Source: Spisula solida
Taxonomy: Eukaryota > Mollusca > Bivalvia > Venerida > Mactridae
Assembly (NCBI GenBank): GCA_947247005.1
Contig: OX365949.1
Coordinates: 8,690,001 to 8,754,000 of the forward strand
DNA: 64,000 nt
Direction: 5' to 3'
The notes beneath the pieces are model-generated. The model was given only the letters and a program-made list of their open reading frames with translations, was not told where the DNA came from and did no database searches. Position numbers and translations under genes: made by a program. Within the stretch, counting starts at the first letter, position 1, and each line of letters opens with the position of its first letter. This document shows positions 51,946 to 62,300 of this stretch, one piece after another.

Positions 51946-52814
51946 TACCCCAATCACACGAGAGTCGGAATGAGCCGGAATGCCGTAGGAATAGCAATTC
52001 GTGGTACATTCTTGTATGTTCGAAATGTATTCCGACTGCATTCCGAGTACATTCCATATGTTCGGGTCAGTTTGAATGTTTTAACATGCTCTAAACCTAT
52101 TTCGTTTGAAATAAAATACATATTAAAATAAATATGAATAAACTGTTATTCAAAACTCTCTGTATTTATTGATACTGTCCAGATCACACGGCGTCGGAAT
52201 GTGCCGGAATGCCGTAGGAATAGCAATTCGAGGCGTATTCCTTCATGATCGAAATGCATTCGAAACATTCTGTCTGCATGCTGAGTCAATTCGTAGTGCA
52301 TTCGATTTATTCCGGCCCATTCCTGTGTCCACTTCGAATGTTTTGCGCATGTTCAAAACATTCGAGATACATTCGAAGTCGGGTGGAATATCGAACGGCT
52401 ACCGAAGTGTATTCTTCCGACATTCTGATTACATTTTAAATATTCTTACGGCATTCTGACTATATTAGAAACATTACTTAAAGCCATTATAGGTACTGAT
52501 ATTAAACACACTACCCGTGCATAATCCCGTGCAAAACGGTCCGATGCTTGTGTTTACTGTATTTTGAAAACATATGCGTGCACGATATCCGCTAACATTC
52601 CAGGCGGACTCGAAGTGTATTCGAGTTATACTCGAAGTATATAAGAATTGTATTTGAATGGTATTTGAAGTATTCCTACGGCATTTTGACAAAACTGTAA
52701 TAATTTTGGTCAATTCGAGTTATCATTCGGACTGTGTTTCGAATGTTTATTCTTTCTTCATTCCGACTCATTCGGGCCCATTCCGGCTGATTCGAGAGTC
52801 GTGTGATTGGGGTA
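51946..52814. mobile_element. Harbinger-like non-autonomous TIR element
   Basis: TACCCCAATCACACGA at the left and TCGTGTGATTGGGGTA at the right are exact reverse complements, extended by GGAATG/CATTCC-rich sequence. TTA flanks each end (51943-51945 and 52815-52817), the PIF/Harbinger target signature. Inside, a block of about 100 bp (GCCGGAATGCCGTAGGAATA) is repeated at about 51971 and 52203. The 869 bp carry no transposase. The 122-aa and 96-aa ORFs here are repeat by-products. Confidence 0.85.
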
Positions 52815-53729
52815 TTAAAAACATGTTTTCACGTGCGCCAAGTTTGGCTAACCATACCCGGAGGTGGTGTGCGTGTATTGGTGTTATTAAAAAAATGGCG
52901 GGCAGAGGCAAACAAAACAATGTGAAGAGTAAAACACGTGCATCCGTACGTATTTCGAACTGAGGACGGAAAAACGGGGATGTCTGTATCTGTAAACATA
53001 ACAAAATTAAATATTTGGATAATGCTTGTTGATGAATTATTCACTAGACAAATGTACCCTGTTTAGATACTTCATACTTCACATGTCGGGGCCAGATTAC
53101 CGGACAGTATGGGACGATACGTGGACCTTATAAACTTATATCAAATCAAATGTAATTTCGCCAGAAGTCTTCGTGTGAAACTGTTAATCTGGGGCGTCAA
53201 TTATTCAGGAATTGAGGGTACAAAATCACGGAGTTTACATGTCATTTTGTTCAACCGTCTTAACATTGCAAACTATTGATTGCATTGGTTTACCGATTGA
53301 GGTGACTGAAAGATCGATATCGAATATATGTCATGCAATCAATTAACAACTTTATTCAAATTGAACCATAATGCATGAGTACAGTTATATAGGCTTAACA
53401 ACCATTAAATATATACGCGATGGCGTGCTATTTGTGTACGCAGAATCGAATATCACTTTAAATTTTATTGAACGGTTTAGAGAGAAAATATCTTAAAAGC
53501 GGTTTTAATTTGTAAAGATTTATTTGTGCTGATGTCATGGTGAATACAACGTGTACGTACTAGTATATCGTCTATCATATTACCAGTAAACACTCAATAC
53601 CCTGTACACTGTCTATATTAAAGATTATTTTTATGCACTTTAATTGCGGGATGCCGTTTTATAGATGATTTAAAACTGACTTGCATTTATTAATGACACA
53701 GATTCTAAACACTGTAAAATTGTTCCAAT

Positions 53730-54190
53730 GCAATAAAAATGAGGGAACATCCTGACGCTGGATGTTTTCATAAAAAATAAATAATCAAAAATAAATAAAA
53801 ACATGTAAAAATGAATATTCCTAATTCTCAATAACGTCACAATAAAATTGTTAGGGTCCCCATCCTTCTTTCGGGAAGAGGGAATTTTAATGTTTAATGG
53901 CCTAGGGGGAATCGTCATATCGTGATTAGTTTTAAATTTCATTTATAGGCTGTTTTCAAATGTTGATGGTTGGGCTATATATCTACATGATGTATTTGTT
54001 TCAGAGAGAGCTTTTTGTTCAGAAAGAGGGATAATATAATTTTGGATAGAGGAATAGGACCGCATCTTGGCCCTTCAATGGCGAAAATAGGATATATTTG
54101 TCCGTCATTTTGTAATTGTATTGAACCGCATGTTTACAGCTAAACTCCAAACTTGAACAAAGTAGTTTGAAACCTCTTCGAAACCACCAA
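53730..54190 (-). repeat. Repeat G, copy 1 (opposite orientation to 60927-61562)
   Basis: AACATCCTGACGCTGGATG, TTCTCAATAACGTCACAATA, CTTTCGGGAAGAGGG, GGCCTAGGGGGAATCGT, GACCGCATCTTGGCCCTTCA and GTAGTTTGAAACC occur in order. They are matched in reverse complement by 60927-61562 in TG-C intron 9. The two copies are about 7 kb apart in inverted orientation. Confidence 0.75.
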
Positions 54191-54207
54191 ACTAAAACCA
54201 AAAAGAT

Positions 54208-54381
54208 AATATTAAGTCAGACAGGGAAGGCAGCACTCACCATAACCAGCCGAGCACAGAAAACATAAAAACACACAATGTACAATGCTCACCTGAACCA
54301 GCCGAGCATAGAAACATAAAAAACATACAAGGCACAATGCCCAACTAAACAAGTTATACTCCTCCCAAGTCCATGCTGACG
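54208..54381 (-). mobile_element. SINE-like family 1 copy, reversed, with internal duplication
   Basis: GATAATATTAAGTCAGACAG and GGCAGCACTCACCATAACCA are present. The block CAGCCGAGCA(C/T)AGAAA occurs twice (about 54246 and 54300) before GGCACAATGCCCAACTAAAC. It ends about 90 bp upstream of the TG-C start exon. Confidence 0.8.
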
Positions 54382-54474
54382 AAATTCCTAATGAACCAGT
54401 TTCAAAAACTGTTTTGTTGCCGATAAATTCGCCCTAACATAGTGGATGGATCTGTTTCAGTATAAGACCTAGCC

Positions 54475-56300
54475 ATGTCGTACGGGGGATATGGAGGATA
54501 TACATCTCGCTACAGATATAACTATGGTGGAAGTACTAGCAGCTACTACTCATCACCATGGTCTGAATATTATTACGGACGCAGTAGGTAAGTTATATGC
54601 AAAATAACCTGCATATAAGAATATTTTGAAATTGCTATAGCGATATATCAATAGAACTACCTCTAAGGGACAAACTTACAGACATCCATCCATAATCATG
54701 TAGATTAAAAGGTAGTTTTGAGAAAGGTTTTAGAAGATGTTATGATACAAATTTTAGAAGACGTTATGTTTGTAACAATTTATTAAAGGTCAACTATGTT
54801 TTACACAACTCCGTCGATACGTAAATATAACAGCATTATACGCATCTATTTGACATTATTGACAGATAGACAGATCAGTCAATACGAAGTTTCTTTCCTG
54901 TTTAAAAAATACAACATTTTTTCATATTTGAAACACTTCTATTTGTGATACATACGCCTAGCACATGATCCCTACAAACTTTTTAAACATTCAATTCCCA
55001 CCCTAAATCATCTACTTCATTGTTGTTTTATTACCACAAGATACACTCTAATTTGTTTACAATGTGAGATCTTTAATACGACAAAACCATAAATATCTGT
55101 ACTTCAAAACATGTACTTTTGTCAATAAAATCGATGCGCTGAATATTATTCAATTGAAGAACATTTTTGTGCTCACTTTCAGATATAATAAATGTGTCCT
55201 TATATTTAGATCTAGTAATACATAAGTACTAAGTATGTAATATTTTAATTTAAACATGCCATGTGAATATAAATTGCTTTCAAATTGTAAAGTCTGACTG
55301 TGAATACAACCTAACAAAATGATCGTGAGTATGTTATTACATCTATACACATAAAACATATAGTGAATATAATCGATGGCCTATGCCTGTGTGGCTTTAA
55401 TTTGGTTAATTTATTGTAAAACACAGCCAAATCACTTATGCATACATGCTCGTACTAGCATATTCAATAGGACGTGATCAAACTAACTAGGGAATAAAGC
55501 CCGGGAATTTCAAATCAGGACAAAGGTGGTTGACTTCTAGATCTAAACACAAGAAATATATTTTACACTTATACTTTAGTTCGCCTAAAATCCAACCGTC
55601 ATTATATTTTTTGCAGACGTCGCCCGTATTCTTGGGAAAGAGATTATTACAATACATACCACAGGAGATCTAATAGATATCGAAGTAGAAATGATCCCCC
55701 TTCTAGGGAAGGTAGGTAATGATTCGGTTGTACATTTTTATTATAACCGAGAAATAATCATATTACAAGTGTGTGTCATTTGTACATCCTCTTTATTAGG
55801 AGAAGATGAACAGACTATATTTGATAAAACGCAGTAGCAGTAAACGTTGAGTTATATGTCCCTAGTCCTTGGAGTTTGTATGAAGCAACTGCCTTGTTGG
55901 TAAAAGTGGCGTTCCCTTAGTAACTGAATAATGTCTTGTTTATTTGGCACAATAATAATAATAACACAGCATTAGGCTAAGCGTAGTTGAAGGTCGGATA
56001 CTTAACAAAGTTGCTTATATTATGTTGAACCTAATCGATGACCAGTGAAATTAATGGCGAGAAGTAAAGATTGACTGTTTTGAAACAATACAACACTGGT
56101 TATGACAACACTGATTAAAACGTAATAATTATAACGTAACTAACCGACAATAAATAAGCAATCAATATACAAGTTCAGTATAATCAACATTAATCTACTC
56201 ACATTATTTATCATACTCAGTAAATAAATCGAATGTTTTCAGATTCACCTGAACCGCCGAAACCAGAACCAAAACCAGAACCGCCAAAAGAAGAGATCGT
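54475..56300 (+). other. TG-C N-terminal extension (Tyr/Gly-rich, then PEP linker)
   Basis: Exon 1 is Tyr/Gly/Ser-rich, opening MSYGGYGGY, with further Tyr clusters. Exon 2 is Arg/Tyr-rich ([13 protein letters not shown]). Exon 3 starts with [18 protein letters not shown]. It parallels TG-A in composition and exon phases, but most residues in exon 1 differ. No domain is recognised. Confidence 0.8.
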
Positions 56301-59300
56301 TAAACAACTTAATGTAAAAGATGTTAACTTCAACATCAAAGAAAATACGACTAAACACAGGCTAGTACAAATACATTGTAAAGCATGATTTGCTGCAGCT
56401 CATCAAGTCACGGTGGTCATCATATGTGTCTCATTATGTGAATTTGACCACCCCATAAAATATTGGTGGCACTACAATAAATATACACAACATTAAAAAA
56501 TGAGTATTCAATAATTTCATACATGCCATGTTTCGCAGACCCCATTGCGTGAGATTGGTGATAGAAATGCAGGAGATTTCATTAAAATGCAGGAAATTTT
56601 CCTTGCTGAAACTTTAGACTTTTCACTTATCTTAATTTGATGACAATACCATGCATGCTTCATGTAGCAATTTAAACTAATATTTGTCATCATTTTCATA
56701 TTGTAAACAAAAAATGTCAGATTCCAGTTTGTCCATGAAATGCGTGAGATTTGATAAATTGGCCTCTGATCATGCAGGAGTAGAGTCTCAAATGCAGGAG
56801 ACTCACGCATGATGCAGGAGATCTGGCATGTATGCATTTTATATAAGCCATATAATATACATTGAAAGAGAGAACCACCGAGAATTAGTAGATGTTTTAA
56901 CATTTAAAGTCTATTGAATTGTCTTACAGAACCGATGATTTTGAGTGTACCGAGGACCCGAAGGAGCCTGAGTTGGTTGTACGGAGAGGCGATTTCATTA
57001 AATTGACGATTTCGTTTGATCGACCTTACGAGAAAGAGAACCATGATTTGAGAATAAGCTTTACCATAGGTAAATATCAAATAACATCACGAACTAGTCT
57101 AAAATAAGTGTTATACATGTACATACCAAAATCGTGTAAAAAGTGTTTATATTTATAACGAAACTTCTCAAGTTCTCAACTAGTTGCGTAGCTACGAACG
57201 CACGTTAACACTGTATATGTTTTGAAACAATACAAACATTAGACACATAGTTTTTGTACCAATGCTGTAACCTAATAGCCCAAATAATTTTATGTTTAAG
57301 TTAACGATATATTGTGATCAATGTGTTAGATTGGATACACTGTTTGTATTCTAATAAAAAAAGCTAATATTAAGTCAGACAGGGAAGGCAGCTCTCAGCT
57401 TAATTAGCCGAGCACAGAAAACATAAAAAACACAGGCACAATGCCGATCCTTATTCAACAGGATTCTGAAACATTGAAGCCATTGGTAATTTGTGCTGTC
57501 GTCCTTTTGATTCGTTCAGGATTTTGCTCTGAATTTGTTTGATTGACTAAAGTTGCAGGCTGTCGGAGAGGGATAGCTTGTTTGTGTAGATGTTCTACGT
57601 TTCGTGTTCAGCTGTTTCTGTTTGATGCTTACTTCCCTGTCCGATTTTATACATTCGTCTTGCTCTTACATCGTTTTCTCTATTACTATCACCTTAGGTA
57701 AAAATCCAAGTATGTCTAGGGGTTCTATGGCACAGTTTAAAATTGATGAAGACGGGAAGAAGTCATACGGTGCAATGGAGTGGGGAGCATATTTAGAAAG
57801 TCGCTCTGGCAATGACATCGATGTTATGGTACGTACTAAAATATTTATCATTCGACAAAGGCAAAAGATCGATGTCGTGCATATTGTTATTCACCCTAAT
57901 GTGACGTCATATATAGGTAAACAGATGATGACAAATAGACCAGGGATGTCAGCACGCAAAAGAAACGGTCGATCATGAAGGCACTAAAAAGGAAAACACA
58001 AAAAAGTACAATCAAACACAGATTACACTTACACGCCACAATGCTCAATACAAAACAAGACAGGAAATTAAACTGTAAAACCGCTACGAAATCTTAATTT
58101 TAGGTGCTAAAATAGCCCAAACAAGGTTTAAGCATAACAGTAAACGGTATTATCATGTAGCTGCAAAACACTATAATCACTACATGAGTTTCTATATTTG
58201 ATATTTTAATCTCACAAATATTTGAGTTCTGTCCTACGATGGGTAATATTCATATTGTCAATTATATCGCAAAATAAACATGTCCGGCTACCGAGCATTA
58301 AACGTGTCGTTATTTATAGTGTATTCAGTTGGGCATTGGGCCTTGTATGTTTTAAATGTGTTGTGTGCTCGGCTGGTTAAGTTGAGTGCTGCATTCCCCG
58401 TCTGACGTGATACTATCTGTCTGCTAGGTACAAATTGCTGCCGACTGCATTGTTGGGGAATGGAATGTAAGTATGAAGACATTCAGTGAAGGAAAGGACG
58501 AGAATGGGAAGGATAAAACACTCGTGTTTACATATAATCATGATGAGGATATTACCATCCTCTTCAATCCCTGGTGTAAAGGTACGTTTTATTAAAATAT
58601 TTGACCTTCAATGGAAGTGTTAGAAATATCGACTTAGGCACAGAATTCGAAGTCCACAGTGAGTTATTCATTCCGGAGTGAGTATATAGGCTTGCTTGAA
58701 ATATCCATTTGTGGGGATATTGATGGTTCGTTCAATGTCTGACTCTTGCGTGGATGGCTAGGCGCTGCCGTCGTTTCTGTGTGGCTTTTGGATAGTCTGT
58801 GCACTATAGTATTTGCATATGTTCCATTTGAATTGAACCGACGATGTTACAGTAGAGATCATCGTTTTGTCTGGTGTTGTTTTTAGAATGTTTACAAGTA
58901 AATCCATTTGATTATGCAGACATAAGATTATATAATTATTTCAATATTTTATTCAACACCAGTTCCAAGCAGATCCCTTTACTGGTCAAATTAATTCTCA
59001 ATTCGCATTCCGCCTTATGTTTTCTGAAACTTGGACATGGGCGGATCTTTACTTGTTTAGTTGGACATTGTGCCTTGTGTACATGTGTTTTATGTTTTCT
59101 GTACTCGGTTGATTCAGTTGAGCATTGTGCCTTGTGTGTTTTAATGCCTTCTATGCTCTGTTGGTTAAGTTGAGTGCTGCCTTCCCTGTCTGACTTAATA
59201 TTATCTTTTAGCAATGAAAATGGAACAAGATACGCGTTAGACAAGAATAAATTTTAATTTTACTCTGGCTCGTATACACAAATATTAATATCTAACTGAG

Positions 59301-62300
59301 ACCCAGCTTTTCAAGCAGAGCTAGCAATTAAGTGTGCTGATCATTTTTGTGCTTTTCATATTCTTCTAATTTTAATCCGTGCCGCTGCCTTTCCTGACCG
59401 GTTTGTTATTATCATTATATTTTAGTCTCAAAATACATTTGTTGCTTGACTTCATTATTGTCCCTGTTGATTGAGCACTAGTCTCAAAATCCAAACCTAC
59501 ATCGGTTTTATCCTAACCTCCAATCAAACTAGAAAACAGAACAAGCTTACGCGTTTCATTCTCTGATCCAACAGATGACGGAGCGTACATGGAACAACAA
59601 GATCTTCATGACGAGTATATTCTAAATGAAACTGGCCAGGTCTATACAGGAAGTTCTAGGACAGTTGGTTTTAGACCATGGACTTTCGGACAGGTATTTA
59701 TCATGCATCCTGTAAACGTAGTGCTTAAAAACCATATGCATCGATGCGATAGCCTATTGGTTGAGCGTCCGTTTCGAGTGTTCCAGAAATTCTCTTTGCT
59801 AGACTCTCAGCAAAAAGGGAAACTGAATCCTTCTCTCTTACCCTCGTGGCGATGGATAATATCAGACATGAGGTGTCAATAGTGATTAATTTTCATATAC
59901 ATGTAAGTTGAAAACACATGTTTCACGATCAACCTTAAATAAATTAGTATAAACTAAACTATTAATACGATAGGATTGAATCTATTATATCATTTTATAT
60001 ATAAATGTATTTATATTGCACTGTAGTTGAAGCTGAGGTATCATATAACAGTGTTACAGCAGAATCAATATCACATTTTTTATCATATGGTAGTTCGAGG
60101 CGGGCGTATTAGATGTGTGTTTGGAACTGTTAAGAAGTGGTTTCCCAAATGGAGTTTCAAAGAAAATGGCCGATCCAGTTCATGTCTCAAGAATTATAGC
60201 GAAAATGGTGAGTTATTGTTTTTGAGAAAATATTCAAATGCTCTTTCTAATGTGTATGGTGTGTATCTGTCGTGTTCGTGGAGTACATTCGAACATGGGA
60301 TAGTGATCATCTGAATTAACCAGCAATTTGTCTTGATTTAGCAGCTCGTATAAAACTAATGAACAACCCTCGTCTTTTTGCAGCCAATTTTGGCGTACCC
60401 TTGACTGGCTGTTTAGGAAGCGCTAGAGGCTGTTGCAGAACAATGTCAACAAGTTACTTACAATGTACATTTGTTAAGTGGATATAAAACAACACAATCA
60501 AATTCTAAAAAGCTTGCTCAAACTGAGTGTTGTACGTGTTCCGTGGTTTATTTTTTATATCCAGTACATTTTATTTATTTATCATTTGTAAGAATACAGT
60601 CAGCGTATGCTCTGTTTGTATGACTAACATATCTAAAACATGTTGACGTTACAGATGAACTCATCGGATGATCGTGGTGTTTTAGTGGGGAACTGGAGCG
60701 GCAACTATAGTGATGGTACGTCACCTACCTTGTGGAATGGAAGTCCAAAGATATTGCTTCAGTTCCAGAAAAGCGGGCCAGTCAAGTACGGACAGTGTTG
60801 GGTGTTTTCATGCCTTACTACAACAGGTATTAAAGCATTTACTCATTCTGAGTCCAGTAATAACGGCTACGTGCTTTTGGTTAAATACTAGAATATTTTC
60901 TCCTGTAAACCGACAGCGAATTTATCGGCAACAAACCGGTTTTGGGTTTAGTTTGGTGGGTTTGAAGTGGTTCAAACTAGTTTGATTTAGTTTGCAGTTT
61001 AGCTGTAAACATGTGGTTTGCCACAATTACAAAATGGCGGACTAATATATCATATTTTCGCTCTTGAAGGACCGAAATGCGGTCGATTCCCCTATCCAAA
61101 AATATAAATCTAAAAAATTAATTATCTCAAAAACCATTACATCATTAGATATATATCCCAACCATAAACATCTGAATACAACTTATAAATATATATTTCA
61201 AAACTAATTACTATATTACGATTCCCCCTAGACCATTAAACATTAAATGTCTCCCTTCCCGAAAGAAGAGAGGGGGCCCTGAACATTTTATTGTGACGTT
61301 ATTGAGAATTGGGAATATTCATGTTTACATGTTTTTTATTTCTTGATTATTTATTTTTAAAATAAAACATTCAGTTTCAGGATGTTTCCGCCATTTTTGT
61401 TAAATTTGATCAATTTCGGATAGTCTCGAACCGACCAAACCACCTCCAGTGGTGGTTCGATCCGTTTGACAAACTAGTTTGAAACCGCCAGGTAAACCGA
61501 AACCAGTTTGGTCTCGGTTTGTTAAGAAAAAATGTCTGGTTTATCAAAACCGGTTCGTCGCCAAACGATTCGCCTCCAATTAATCAAATAATGTTGAGTT
61601 CTGTTTTGTTATTCTTGTTCTACTGCGTTTATAATACATTTGTTTATAATGTCTCGACTATAAATGAACTACAACTATACACCGGTATAATAGAATATGT
61701 TTTGCTCATGTTGTCATGTTTATATGAAATGAGTTGATTGCATTAAGAAACTGTGACTCAAAAAATAACAGATGACCCTACACAGAGCCAAAAGTCAGTT
61801 ATACGCAGTCAATAAGGTGTCAGGTTTAAATATTTGGTGATGTTTTTCTTCAATTTGATGGTTAGACTGCATATATAATAAAAAATATTAAGTCCAATAA
61901 TCTGTATATTTTTCAACAGTGTGCCGATGTCTTGGAATAGCATCCCGTTCTGTAACGAATTTCTCCTCAGCACACGATTCAGACAAATCAAATATGATTG
62001 AAAACGTTGTCGACGAAGATGGAAACAAGATTAATGAATTCAGTGATTCTGTGTGGTAAGCTGAAATCATATTTAATAAAACCAAATGTAGTAATGTATG
62101 AGTCGTACATGCATTTATACAGCGGTTTTCTAGTTCATTGTATGACGACCATCCAATAGTCCACCAACAGCACTAACAAGCCACGTTTTCTACCATAATA
62201 GTACAGCCCTGCGTTCAAGGAAAAATAACGTGACACACGTTTGGTAACTGGTACGTACCAGGTACGAAACGATTCGTAGCTGTTACGTACCAGGTACGAA

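Larger units (their letters stand above)
45158..54474. other. TG-B/TG-C intergenic region
   Basis: About 9.3 kb without a convincing gene. After the TG-B 3' UTR it holds SINE-like copies (45954, 49845, 50248, 54208), repeat F (47480), a short tandem repeat (48515), the nested MITE (49728), an hAT-like element (51266), a Harbinger-like element (51946) and an inverted-repeat-flanked segment (53730). A TG-C start-exon acceptor (TGTTTCAG) ends at 54460. The stretches 46100-47470 and 52820-53720 show nothing else I can name. Confidence 0.6.

Noticed and set aside
51763..52131. 122-aa and neighbouring ORFs across 51.7-53 kb
   Set aside because: They run over the Harbinger-like element's reiterated GGAATG motifs and have no recognisable domain.
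52658..52963. 101-aa ORF ending in a basic Lys/Arg tail
   Set aside because: Begins inside the Harbinger-like element and has no splice or homology support.
56517..56903. 128-aa minus-strand ORF
   Set aside because: Lies largely within a foldback repeat (56518-56834); composition and position suggest chance.
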